The notes under the pieces are model-generated. The model saw only the letters and a list, made by a program, of their open reading frames with translations, was not told the origin of the DNA and ran no database searches. A stretch of DNA of 64,000 bases from Gemella sanguinis ATCC 700632 (GTDB lineage: Bacteria; Bacillota; Bacilli; Staphylococcales; Gemellaceae), in NCBI RefSeq assembly GCF_000701685.1, contig NZ_JNJO01000001.1, positions 1 to 64,000 of the forward strand, in the 5' to 3' direction. Of this stretch, positions 7,724 through 17,121 are shown piece after piece. The translations under genes were made by a program, and so were the position numbers. Positions within the stretch are counted from its first letter, which is position 1. The number at the start of each line of letters is the position of its first letter.

Positions 7724-10700
7724 ATGAAGTTAGAATTAATAATATCTCCTAGCGGTTTTGGGAAGACCCACTTTATAGTTAATGATATCGAAAAAAATAG
7801 ATTCAATAGTAAAATTATAGTTTTAACCCCGGAACAAAACAGTTTTAATTTTGAAAAAATACTTTGTGAAAAATTTGGTGGTACATTTGATATAGATGTT
7901 ATGAATTTCTCAAGTTTATCTAGAAAATTTAGCGGTATGCTAGGTGTAGATTACTTCAAAAGTATAGGGGAAGATATTAAACCTTTTTATTTTTATAAAG
8001 CTGCAAAAAATTTGGAAAATAGAAATAATTTCCTTGTAAAAAGAATTTTACAAGATAGTTCTTTTATAGGAGTAGTATCAGATATTCTTCGTGAGTTAAA
8101 GGAATATCAAGTTAGTATAAATGTTCTAGAAGAGTTTTTAGAAAAGAATATTTCTCTAGATAATGCAAGAAGAGAAAAATTAACTGCAATACTAGAAATA
8201 TATACAGAGTATACAAGACTATCTAAAGAAGACAGTATATTTGATAAGCAAGATTATATAAATGAATTGCTACTGTATAGTGAATATCTGGATTTAAGTG
8301 AGTATATATTTTATATAGATGCATATTATAATTTCACAGCACAAGAATACAGCTATATAGAAAAGCTAATTTTAAAATCAAAAAAAGTAGTACTAAGTGT
8401 TGTTAGTGACGCCAATAGATATTTTAATTTTGATATAACACAAATTGCAGCTGGTTATGATTTAGATAAATTAGAATATAACAGATTTTATTTGGCTGAC
8501 CTTTATAAATACGAAAAATATAAATTAGATGTATTTAGAAAATCTCATGAAATGGTAGCTAGCATCAATGAAGTTCTAAGAAGAAATAGTGAAATTGACT
8601 TCTCAGTAATAGCTATAATAAATAATGGAGAAACTTATACTATTAATTTGGAAATCTCGGAAAATAAAGTAGTAAATTATAATATACTAGATGAATATAG
8701 TAACAGATTTCAAGGTAAATCAATATTAACTTTAGCGGATAAGTATTATAGAGCTTTTAAATCGGCTAATGATGTTGATAATAGTTTTGAAATTATTCGT
8801 TCTAAAAATAAAGAATTAGAAGTTAAGACTATTTCTCGTGAAATCTTGAGATTAAAAAAATACAAAGAAGTAAATAATGAAGATATCGCAATTTTATATA
8901 GAGATAGTATTTATGAAAACTACGAATATATATTTAGAGACTATGGATTAGAAATACATCTTGATAGAGATATTGATGTGAGTAATCATAGACTAATTAA
9001 ATTTTTGGATCAAGCTTTAAATATTGAAAGATTTAATTTTAGAGATGGAATTTTAAATATTATTAAAACAAATTTAACTAATTTCGAGTATTTGTATAAA
9101 CTAAGTGTTCTGTCATATGTATTGTTTGGTGATAATAAAATTACTGAAAAAGATTTCTATAAAAATTATAAGAGCCTAGAAAAGGAAGAACTAATTGGTA
9201 AATTAGCACTTGAAGAAAATTTAATTAACCACCATTTTAAAGAATATACTTTTAATGAAATTTTAAATAGTGTAAAAACAATTACTACAGCCGATTTAGA
9301 AAATATCTTGGAAGAAAGATTAGTAGTTAATAAAGAAGATTTAAATAAAGAGTACTTTACAAAAGGTAGCTCTTTATATTCAACAAAACAGCTAGAAATA
9401 TTAAAGGAGTTATTAATTAATCTTTATGAAAAGATAGAGGCGATTTCTAAAAGTAAAAATCTTCAAATAAAAAGATATATAAAGAGAATTGAAGAACTCT
9501 TTAATTATTGTAATATCAGAATGTATTTAGATAAAGAAGACGGGGAATATGACGATATTGAAGAGCTAAAAGTTGATAGTATTGATCGACAAGTATATAA
9601 GAAAACATTAGAATTTTTGAATAATATCTTAGAAAGATTTGGTTCAGAAAATATTACATACAACAAGTTTGTAGAGTTATTAATAATAGGATTGAAATCA
9701 ATTAAATATCGTTCGATTCCAGAAATAAGCGACTCAATAATAATGTCTACTATGGATTTAGCTAAGGTAGAAAATAAAAAATATGTTTTTGTAATTGGAT
9801 TTAATAAAGATGTTTTACCAGCTACAAAGCAAGATGGATTATTAGATGATAATGATAAAGAACAATTTATTGATAATAGCATATTCTTATCCCCAACAAC
9901 AGGAAGTGCTCTTATAGATGAAGAATTTGTAGCTTATATTGCTTTAACTAGAGCAACAACGAAGACCTATATTTCATATAGTTTATTAGATAAAAGCTTT
10001 AAGGAGAGTTTTCCTTCACCATATTTAGCAGTTGTGAAAAATTTACTTAGTGGAATAGAAGAAAAGAATACAGATAAAATTTTAGAGTTTAATTTATCAT
10101 ATTATGATTACTATTTAGATAATATAGAAGAAATACTGACAATTAAAGAATTTAACTATTTATTTTCTAAATTATATCGACGATTCATGGATATTAAAGA
10201 TAGTGGAACAGAAGAGGTAGAAAAGCTATCAAAAGTATTAGCTAAGTTTTTAGAAAATTATATTTCTATAAGAAAAGTTAATGCTAATTTGGATTATATG
10301 GTTCATGGTGAATTAACTGATAAAATTTATATAGATAAAGATGATATAGTAATAAACTATTTAGAGAAAGTAATTAAGGACTATAAATTTGAATTATCGG
10401 AAAATAATATTCAAGATTTCTTATCAATTAAAAATAATAATTTTTCTAAGTTTAGCATTTCTAAAGTTTCAGATTATGAGAAAAATCCATATTTATTCTT
10501 CGTGAAAAGAATACTAGGTATCAAGGAAGAGACAAAGGTGGAAATAGATAGCTTATTAATGGGTAGATTTTTCCACGCTGTTATGTCAGATGACAGAGTT
10601 GTAAACTTCATTGTAAGAAGTGGTAGTAAGATTGATATAGATATTATTAGTGATGAAGATATTGTATCTAGATTTAATATAAGACAAGTTGTAAATGAAG

Positions 10701-11575
10701 TAATATATAATAATACTAGTAGAGACATAGTAGATGTCTTAAATATAATGAGCCTGCTTAATACTCACGACTATATATTACAAAATATGATAAATCGATT
10801 AACTATAGCTATTTCTGTTGAAATAAAATATTATGCAATAACTAAATTTACTCCGACATTTTTAGAAAAAGAGTTTTCATTAGAAATACATAATGATGTT
10901 ATTAGATGTCGTGAATTGGAAAGTAATAAAGTAGTAGAGAAGAGTTTAAGTAAAAAATATAACATTCCACCTATTAACTTTGTTGGTTTTATTGATAGAG
11001 TAGATGCCTTAGAAAAAAATATATCGGTTATTGATTATAAGAGTAGTAAAACAGATTTCTCTTTAGAAAGTTTGGAATTAGGTTTTATTTCTCAAATTTT
11101 AACTTATTCTTTAGCATGTGAAATGTTATTTAATAAAAAAAGTGAAGATATATTAGGAATATTTTATCGAGAAATCGCAAAATTAGGAAAAACTATAAAA
11201 GATTATCGTCTTCGTGGATTAGGTAATAGTGATTTAATATTACAAAGTGACTTTTCTGAAGCAACTAGTGAAGTCATGTTTTTAAGAACAACTAAAAAAG
11301 GGACAGCTATTCATGGTGCTGATGTAACTAAAGCATATACTAGTAAAGAATTAGATACTTTAGTAGAAAAAAACTTACATAATGTATTAACTTTACTTGA
11401 AGAAATATATAACTTTGATTTTTCATTAGAAAAATATGAAATAGAATATAACGAATATTATGCAGAAAGACAAACTCTTTTTAATTATGCGTCAGGAACA
11501 GATACACGACTTACACCAAAGGTTAAAGTTGAATCTAAAGGTAAAGAGTTAAGACAAAAAATATTAGGTAAATAG
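7724..11575 (+). CDS. addB: ATP-dependent nuclease subunit B (AddB/RexB)
   Basis: 1283 residues from the ATG at 7724 after ATGGAGGAA; a TTG 27 bases upstream lacks its own site. Walker A SGFGKT is at residues 10-15, giving the AddB-type degenerate helicase half, and a RecB-type nuclease motif GFIDRVD...VIDYKSSK lies near residue 1100. Bacillus AddB holds a 4Fe-4S cluster through four Cys. Here the usual NCPF site reads KNPYLFF and the C-terminal Cys cluster is absent, as I recall for RexB forms of lactic bacteria. It should act with AddA in repair of double-strand breaks, but no addA follows; the next genes are esterases. The low-identity middle region is normal for the family. Confidence 0.9.
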   Translation: MKLELIISPSGFGKTHFIVNDIEKNRFNSKIIVLTPEQNSFNFEKILCEKFGGTFDIDVMNFSSLSRKFSGMLGVDYFKSIGEDIKPFYFYKAAKNLENRNNFLVKRILQDSSFIGVVSDILRELKEYQVSINVLEEFLEKNISLDNARREKLTAILEIYTEYTRLSKEDSIFDKQDYINELLLYSEYLDLSEYIFYIDAYYNFTAQEYSYIEKLILKSKKVVLSVVSDANRYFNFDITQIAAGYDLDKLEYNRFYLADLYKYEKYKLDVFRKSHEMVASINEVLRRNSEIDFSVIAIINNGETYTINLEISENKVVNYNILDEYSNRFQGKSILTLADKYYRAFKSANDVDNSFEIIRSKNKELEVKTISREILRLKKYKEVNNEDIAILYRDSIYENYEYIFRDYGLEIHLDRDIDVSNHRLIKFLDQALNIERFNFRDGILNIIKTNLTNFEYLYKLSVLSYVLFGDNKITEKDFYKNYKSLEKEELIGKLALEENLINHHFKEYTFNEILNSVKTITTADLENILEERLVVNKEDLNKEYFTKGSSLYSTKQLEILKELLINLYEKIEAISKSKNLQIKRYIKRIEELFNYCNIRMYLDKEDGEYDDIEELKVDSIDRQVYKKTLEFLNNILERFGSENITYNKFVELLIIGLKSIKYRSIPEISDSIIMSTMDLAKVENKKYVFVIGFNKDVLPATKQDGLLDDNDKEQFIDNSIFLSPTTGSALIDEEFVAYIALTRATTKTYISYSLLDKSFKESFPSPYLAVVKNLLSGIEEKNTDKILEFNLSYYDYYLDNIEEILTIKEFNYLFSKLYRRFMDIKDSGTEEVEKLSKVLAKFLENYISIRKVNANLDYMVHGELTDKIYIDKDDIVINYLEKVIKDYKFELSENNIQDFLSIKNNNFSKFSISKVSDYEKNPYLFFVKRILGIKEETKVEIDSLLMGRFFHAVMSDDRVVNFIVRSGSKIDIDIISDEDIVSRFNIRQVVNEVIYNNTSRDIVDVLNIMSLLNTHDYILQNMINRLTIAISVEIKYYAITKFTPTFLEKEFSLEIHNDVIRCRELESNKVVEKSLSKKYNIPPINFVGFIDRVDALEKNISVIDYKSSKTDFSLESLELGFISQILTYSLACEMLFNKKSEDILGIFYREIAKLGKTIKDYRLRGLGNSDLILQSDFSEATSEVMFLRTTKKGTAIHGADVTKAYTSKELDTLVEKNLHNVLTLLEEIYNFDFSLEKYEIEYNEYYAERQTLFNYASGTDTRLTPKVKVESKGKELRQKILGK

Positions 11576-11580
11576 TTCTA

Positions 11581-11625
11581 AATAAAAGCTACTAGATTTT
11601 CAATATAGTAGCTTTTATTTTTGTT
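11581..11625 (+). terminator. Terminator of addB
   Basis: AATAAAAGCTACTA (11581-11594) pairs with TAGTAGCTTTTATT (11606-11619), followed by T-rich bases. Transcription thus ends without reaching an addA gene. Confidence 0.8.
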
Positions 11626-11767
11626 TAATAGTATAAAGTAAAGAAAATATTTAACTGAAAATTTTCAGAAAATTAATTAAAAAAAACATACTATTACTTG
11701 CTTTTTAAAAAATATTATTGTAGAATTGATATTAATAAATTATAAAATAAAAAAAAGGACATTATTA

Positions 11768-12598
11768 ATGAAAAAACATTCGTATTTTTATTTAGAAATG
11801 AAGGAACATCATCTAAAAGTTCCTTATACTGGGAAAAATAGAAGAATTAGAGTTTTATTACCTAAAGGATATGCAGAAGATTTAGATAGAAGTTACCCAG
11901 TTGTCTATATGAACGATGGACAAAATGTTTTTTATAGTGGTGAATCTTTTAGTGGACATTCATGGAAGGTTATACCGGCTATTAAGAGAAATCCTGATAT
12001 GCCGCGTATGATTATTGTCGGAATAGATAACGATAATGATGGCCGAATGAATGAATATGCACCGTGGAAGTTTTCAAATGCTCCATTACTGTCATTTGGG
12101 CTAACATTAGGTGGTTTGGGAAGTGAATATGCAGATTTCTTTATTAAGGTAGTTAAGCCTTTTATTGATAAAACATATCGTACTAAACCTGAAAGAGAGT
12201 ACACTGCTATGATAGGAAGTTCATTAGGTGCAAATATAGCACAATATATTGGACTAGAACATAAAGATAAAGTCGGAGCTTTAGGAATTTTTTCATCAGC
12301 TAACTGGCTTAATAAGGTAGAATTTGATAGATATATCGCAAAACATAAGTTAGAAAATCAAAAAGTATATATAGAAGTTGGTACTAATGAAGGTGATGAT
12401 ACTGATAGAGAATTGACGTATGGAAATATAAAACAGTCATATATTAGTACCACGTTGGATTATTACCGTCAACTTATAGAAGCGGGATTGTCTACAAAAG
12501 ATATTAAATTAAATGTAGTAGCCGATGGTGAACATAGTGAAGAATGTTGGGCAAAATATTTACCAGAGTGCCTAAGATTTATTAGTGAAGATTGGTAA
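11768..12598 (+). CDS. Alpha/beta-hydrolase esterase (esterase D/Fes-like)
   Basis: 276 residues from the ATG at 11768; an upstream TTG start has no site. A cytoplasmic alpha/beta hydrolase of the putative esterase family (enterochelin esterase/S-formylglutathione hydrolase relatives). The nucleophile elbow is IGSSLGAN (GxSxG), the acid lies in EVGTNEGDD, and His is in VADGEHSEECW. The substrate is unknown. It is the first gene of a three-gene cassette with a second esterase and an ATP-grasp ligase; 29 bases separate it from the next gene, so one transcript is likely. The combination suggests making and cutting an amide or ester of a small acid, but that is inference. Confidence 0.8.
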   Translation: MKKHSYFYLEMKEHHLKVPYTGKNRRIRVLLPKGYAEDLDRSYPVVYMNDGQNVFYSGESFSGHSWKVIPAIKRNPDMPRMIIVGIDNDNDGRMNEYAPWKFSNAPLLSFGLTLGGLGSEYADFFIKVVKPFIDKTYRTKPEREYTAMIGSSLGANIAQYIGLEHKDKVGALGIFSSANWLNKVEFDRYIAKHKLENQKVYIEVGTNEGDDTDRELTYGNIKQSYISTTLDYYRQLIEAGLSTKDIKLNVVADGEHSEECWAKYLPECLRFISEDW

Positions 12599-12627
12599 AA
12601 ATATAATTAAGAATAGGAGAATAGAAT

Positions 12628-13368
12628 TTGAATATAGAACATTTAAGCCACTATAGTGGTAATTTAGGAAGAGAAATGGCATTAAATAGGTATGGGCATG
12701 CAGGGTTACCAATAGTAGTATTCCCTTCATCAGGAGGAACGCATAACGAGTACTATGATTTTGGTATGATTGATGCTTGTGCAGAATTTATTAATCAAGG
12801 TAAGGTTCAGTTTTTCACATTATCTAGTGTAGATAGTGAATCATGGTTATGTGATTGGAAAGCTGGTCACGATAGAGCCTTAGCACACACACAATATGAA
12901 AAATATGTTATAGAAGAAGCTATCCCATTTATTAAACATAAAACAGGTTGGTTTGGACCAATGATGGCTACAGGATGTAGTATGGGAGGTTATCATTCAT
13001 TTAATATCTTCTTACAACATCCAGATGTATTTGGAAAAGTAATAGCACTTAGTGGTGTATATGATGCAAGATTCTTTGTAGGTGAATATGGAAATGACGA
13101 ATTAATTTTCCGTAACTCACCAAGTGATAATATTTGGATGCAAAATGATGGTTGGTTTATTGATCACTATCGTGCTGCAGACATTATTGTATGTACTGGA
13201 CTAGGACCTTGGGAACAAGATGGACTACCATCATTTTATAGTCTGAAAAAAGCATTTGAAGAAAAAAATATTCCTGCATGGTTTGATGTATGGGGTGAAG
13301 ATGTTGCCCACGATTGGCCATGGTGGAGAATTCAAATGCCATACTTTTTAGAAAAGTTAAATCTATAA
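12628..13368 (+). CDS. Second esterase-family alpha/beta hydrolase
   Basis: 246 residues from a TTG at 12628 placed 8 bases after TAGGAG; no ATG nearby fits better. The nucleophile is in TGCSMGGYHS (GxSxG) and the His in DVAHDWPWW, both in the expected order for an active hydrolase. Trp is frequent near the C-terminus. The family is the COG4947-like esterases seen beside ATP-grasp genes in Firmicutes, as I recall. No signal peptide, so it is cytoplasmic. It differs clearly from the upstream esterase, so the pair is not a recent duplication. Substrate unknown. Confidence 0.8.
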   Translation: MNIEHLSHYSGNLGREMALNRYGHAGLPIVVFPSSGGTHNEYYDFGMIDACAEFINQGKVQFFTLSSVDSESWLCDWKAGHDRALAHTQYEKYVIEEAIPFIKHKTGWFGPMMATGCSMGGYHSFNIFLQHPDVFGKVIALSGVYDARFFVGEYGNDELIFRNSPSDNIWMQNDGWFIDHYRAADIIVCTGLGPWEQDGLPSFYSLKKAFEEKNIPAWFDVWGEDVAHDWPWWRIQMPYFLEKLNL

Positions 13369-13409
13369 TCTATAATTTACAATACTAAGAAAGAAAAGAG
13401 GACACAGTT

Positions 13410-14573
13410 ATGAACTATATAGTTATATCACCATATTATCCACATAATTTTCAAAAATTTTCAATTGAGTTGAAAAATCAAGGGTTCAATGTACTTGGTA
13501 TAGGAGAGGAACCATATGATCAACTTGATGATAGATTAAAAGATGCTTTAACAGAGTATTTTAGAGTTAACAGTTTAGATGATGTTGAGGAAGTAAAAAG
13601 AGCGGTAGCATTTTTATTCCACAAACATGGACCAATTGATAGAATTGAATCACAAAATGAGCACTGGATGGAATTAGATGCTGCTTTACGTACACAGTTT
13701 AATGTTTATGGTCTAAAAGAACGTGATTTGAAGAAAACTAAACACAAATCTGAGATGAAAAAATACTTTGAAAAAGCAGGGGTACCTGTCGTACCTGGTT
13801 TCTTAGTGAAAAAAGAAAAAGATATAGACAAAGGTGTTAAGAAATTAAAATTACCTTTAATTGCTAAACCTGATAATGGAGTAGGAGCAGCAGCTACATT
13901 TAAACTACAAGATAAAAAAGATGTAGAAAACTTCAAAAAAGAATGGGATGGAAAAACAGCTTATTTCTTAGAACCATTTGTTAGTGCTTCTGATATTGTA
14001 ACATTTGATGGTATTGTTGATGCTAAAGGAAATATTGTTTTTTCAACTAGTATTGTATACTACTATACTCCACTAGAATTATTAAATAATAATACAATTG
14101 ATTGGGTATACTATATTGATAAAGAACTTGATCCTAAATTAGTAGAGTATGGTGAAAAAGCAGTAAAAGCATTTGGTATGAAAGAAAGATTCTTCCATAT
14201 TGAATTTTTCAAAACTGAAGATGATTATATAGCGATTGAATATAATAACCGTCCAGCGGGTGCTTTTGCTATTGACGTATATAACTACGCTCATTCTTTT
14301 GACTTCTTTAAACTATATGCTGAAGTTGTAAAAGGAACTAATGGAGAATTAAACCTTGATTCTAAATACGGATTAGCTTCTACAAGACGTGATTACAAAG
14401 ATTATCTATATTCAGAAGATGATATTAGAAATAAATATCAAGATAAGTTAAAAGCTGTTCTTAGAATGCCAGAAGCTTTTGCTGAATTACAAGGTAATAC
14501 AATGTATGTTTTAGTTGCGGATACTCTAGAAGAAATGAACGAAATGAAAGAATACGTTGAAAAATTACGATAA
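13410..14573 (+). CDS. ATP-grasp ligase, substrate unknown
   Basis: 387 residues. Its layout is that of ATP-grasp carboxylate-amine ligases: a preATP-grasp N-terminus (MNYIVISPYYPHNFQKF), a lid/ATP domain with LPLIAKPDNGVGAAATFKL and FLEPFVSASDIVTFDG, and the metal-binding end FFHIEFFKTEDDYIAIEYNN followed by RPAG. These enzymes join an acyl phosphate to an amine or thiol. It lies 41 bases after the second esterase and is followed by a terminator, closing a likely three-gene operon. I cannot name the product. Automated names such as carbamoyl-phosphate synthase large chain would be misleading: length and partner genes do not fit. Confidence 0.85.
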   Translation: MNYIVISPYYPHNFQKFSIELKNQGFNVLGIGEEPYDQLDDRLKDALTEYFRVNSLDDVEEVKRAVAFLFHKHGPIDRIESQNEHWMELDAALRTQFNVYGLKERDLKKTKHKSEMKKYFEKAGVPVVPGFLVKKEKDIDKGVKKLKLPLIAKPDNGVGAAATFKLQDKKDVENFKKEWDGKTAYFLEPFVSASDIVTFDGIVDAKGNIVFSTSIVYYYTPLELLNNNTIDWVYYIDKELDPKLVEYGEKAVKAFGMKERFFHIEFFKTEDDYIAIEYNNRPAGAFAIDVYNYAHSFDFFKLYAEVVKGTNGELNLDSKYGLASTRRDYKDYLYSEDDIRNKYQDKLKAVLRMPEAFAELQGNTMYVLVADTLEEMNEMKEYVEKLR

Positions 14574-14588
14574 TACAATATAGATATG

Positions 14589-14630
14589 ATACACTTTTAT
14601 TCTGTTTTTGCGGAATAAAAGTGTATTTTC
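14589..14630 (+). terminator. Terminator of the esterase/ATP-grasp cassette
   Basis: ATACACTTTTATTC (14589-14602) pairs with GAATAAAAGTGTAT (14613-14626), then a short T-run. Confidence 0.85.
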
Positions 14631-14694
14631 TATTTGAATAAAAAGAAAAAAAGTGGTAGAATTAAAAATATAAAACGATTTCAAGGAGAACATT

Positions 14695-16641
14695 ATGAAT
14701 ATATCTAGGGAACATCTAGAACTTTTATCAGAAAATTTTAGAAATATAGATGAAACAACGAAAGAAATAATTAATTTAGAAGCAATTCTATCATTACCAA
14801 AGGGAACAGAACATTTTTTAAGTGATATTCATGGTGAATATGAAGCTTTTGATCACATACTACGAAATGGATCTGGTGTAATAAAAGAAAAGTTGAAGGA
14901 GGTATTTGGGAATAGACTTCCTAAAAAAGAGCTTAACTTGCTGGCTACTATAATATATTATCCAGAAGAAAAATTAAATCTTTTAAAAAAAGAATTTTCA
15001 ACTGCAGAATATAAAGAATACCAAAAGATTCTATTATTAAGACTTTTAGAGGTAACGCAAGTAGCAGCAAGAAAATATACACGTTCTAAAGTAAGAAAGT
15101 TATTACCAAAAGACTTTGATTATATTATTGAAGAGTTATTGTACAAAATGCAAACTCGTGATAAAGAAGATTATTATGAAAAAATCTTAGAAAATATTAT
15201 TGAATTAGGTGCGGGAGATAAGTTTATTATAGAGTTATCTTTAAGTATTCATAAACTTATTATAGATCATCTACATATTGTGGGAGATGTGTATGATAGA
15301 GGACCTTTACCTGATAAAATAATGGATAGATTGCTTAATTATCACTCATTAGATATTCAATGGGGAAATCACGATATGTTATGGATAGGAGCATATCTAG
15401 GTGATAGAATATCTATGGCAAATGTTATTCGTATTTGTGCAAGATATGATAATTTAGATATTGTTGAAGATAGATATGGTATTTCTTTAAGAGGATTACT
15501 GAATTTAAGTGAGAAATATTATAAAGAGGATCCTTGTAAGGAATTTTTACCAAAACTTTCTAAAGACGATGAATTAAAATATAGTGAACATGAGATTTTA
15601 CAAATTGCTAGAATGCACAAAGCTATGGCTATAATTCAGTTTAAATTAGAAAAACAAGTAATTGATAAAAATCCAGAGTTTAATCTACAAACTAGAGCTT
15701 TATTAGATAAAATTGATTTTGATAAAAAGACGGTTGTTATACGTGGTAAAGTACATCCAATGAAATCATGTGATTTCCCAACAATCGATAGAAAAAATCC
15801 ATTTAAGTTAACGAAAGATGAAGAAAAAGTAGTAAATAAATTAAGAGAGTCATTTGTTACAAGTGAAAAATTAAAAAAACATATCGAACTATTTATTAAT
15901 AAAGGTGCAATGTATAGTTGTTATAATGGTAATCTTCTAATTCACGGTTGTATGCCGGTAGATAGTGAAGGTAATTTCCAAAAATTCACATATGAAAATA
16001 AACAATATGAGGGTAAAGCTTTATTAGACTTTTTTGATAGAAAAATTCGTAGTATTTTTTATAGTGAAGAAAGAGAAGATAATGGATTATTCTTCTACCT
16101 ATGGCAAGGTGAATTTTCACCATTATTTGGGAAACGTGATATGACTACTTTTGAAAGATACTTTATTGAAGATAAAGCAACTCATGAAGAAGTAAAAAAT
16201 GCATATTACAAATTACGAGATAATGAAGAATTTTGTGTAAAACTATTAAAAGAATTTGGATTAAAAGAAGACGGACATATAATTAATGGTCATACTCCAG
16301 TCAAGGAAACAAAAGGTGAAGATCCAATAAAAGCCAATGGTCGTACGATTGTTATTGATGGTGGAATGTCAAGAGCATATCATAAAACAACAGGTCATGG
16401 TGGCTATACATTGACATATAATTCTTATGGATTACAAATAATGAGCCATGATATTTTCCAAAGTAAGAAAAAAGCACTTAAAGACGAAACTGATATTGTA
16501 TCAACACGTAGAGTTGTAGATAAATTAACAAGAAAAAAAGTAGCTGATACAGATAATGGTGTAAAAATTAAAAAACAAATAGATTTACTTAAATTATTGT
16601 TAGACGAATACAGAAAAGGTACGATAGTAGAGCGATATTAG
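14695..16641 (+). CDS. fbp: Fructose-1,6-bisphosphatase, class III
   Basis: 648 residues, the normal length for the Firmicutes class III enzyme, which removes the 1-phosphate of fructose-1,6-bisphosphate in gluconeogenesis. The metallophosphatase motifs are clear: SDIHGEYEAFDHIL near residue 43, GDVYDRGPLPD near 198, WGNHDMLW near 223, and late His residues in INGHTPVKETKGEDP and HGGYT. Cytoplasmic. Single-gene unit with its own AAGGAGA site and a strong terminator behind it. No oddities. Confidence 0.95.
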   Translation: MNISREHLELLSENFRNIDETTKEIINLEAILSLPKGTEHFLSDIHGEYEAFDHILRNGSGVIKEKLKEVFGNRLPKKELNLLATIIYYPEEKLNLLKKEFSTAEYKEYQKILLLRLLEVTQVAARKYTRSKVRKLLPKDFDYIIEELLYKMQTRDKEDYYEKILENIIELGAGDKFIIELSLSIHKLIIDHLHIVGDVYDRGPLPDKIMDRLLNYHSLDIQWGNHDMLWIGAYLGDRISMANVIRICARYDNLDIVEDRYGISLRGLLNLSEKYYKEDPCKEFLPKLSKDDELKYSEHEILQIARMHKAMAIIQFKLEKQVIDKNPEFNLQTRALLDKIDFDKKTVVIRGKVHPMKSCDFPTIDRKNPFKLTKDEEKVVNKLRESFVTSEKLKKHIELFINKGAMYSCYNGNLLIHGCMPVDSEGNFQKFTYENKQYEGKALLDFFDRKIRSIFYSEEREDNGLFFYLWQGEFSPLFGKRDMTTFERYFIEDKATHEEVKNAYYKLRDNEEFCVKLLKEFGLKEDGHIINGHTPVKETKGEDPIKANGRTIVIDGGMSRAYHKTTGHGGYTLTYNSYGLQIMSHDIFQSKKKALKDETDIVSTRRVVDKLTRKKVADTDNGVKIKKQIDLLKLLLDEYRKGTIVERY

Positions 16642-16650
16642 TATTCCATG

Positions 16651-16684
16651 AAAAGGGTTAAGAGTTTATTCTTAACCCTTTTTC
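16651..16684 (+). terminator. Terminator of fbp
   Basis: AAAAGGGTTAAGA (16651-16663) pairs with TCTTAACCCTTTT (16670-16682), with the T-run completing the signal. Confidence 0.9.
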
Positions 16685-16787
16685 ATACTTAATAGTATAT
16701 AAAATAATAGATGTATGTTAGAAGGAAAGAGTTTTAAGCCAGTCTTTAGAATATAATAAAAAAATAAATTAATTATAATTAAAATTA

Positions 16788-16816
16788 TTGACATTCTAAA
16801 AAAAGTGTATTATACT
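16788..16816 (+). promoter_or_regulatory. Consensus promoter of the lysine riboswitch/lysP unit
   Basis: TTGACA (16788-16793), exactly 17 nt, TATACT (16811-16816). The transcript would start near 16823, leaving a leader of about 300 nt before the permease start. Confidence 0.85.
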
Positions 16817-16852
16817 GAAAACAGTAAATTTAATAAATACCTCACAAAAAAA

Positions 16853-17030
16853 TAAGTGAGGTAGAGGTTGCGATTTTTAATAGTAGGGTAATGGAGAGTA
16901 TAGGGCTTAATGATGTTACCTGAAAGGAAACGTCGCCGAAACAGTATTAATCCTATGTTAATATTGTTGGGACTATATTGAATAAGTATAGGACTGTCAT
17001 AGTCGTAAGGCTATGTTGCGCTACTAATAT
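16853..17030 (+). ncRNA. Lysine riboswitch (L box)
   Basis: The leader carries the L-box landmarks in order: GTGAGGTAGAGGTTGCG, an internal AGTA, GAAAGGAAACGTCGCCGAAAC, GGACTGTCA, the small hairpin CATAGTC-GTAA-GGCTATG, and a closing TTGCGCTAC that can pair with GTAG at the 5' side (P1). Such aptamers bind lysine and lower expression of lysine synthesis or uptake genes; here the next gene is a lysine-permease-type transporter, which fits. The expression platform (17017-17105) has CTAC...TTTTG able to pair with CAAAATATGGTAG and then a T-rich run before the GAGGAGG site. I cannot settle whether this hairpin is terminator or antiterminator. The edges are approximate. Confidence 0.9.
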
Positions 17031-17121
17031 CTTGTTTTGGATGAGTATGTCAGAGTATGACTCACTGTACAAAATATGGTAGATGTTATGCTTTTTTATT
17101 TTTTTCGAGGAGGTTTTTATT

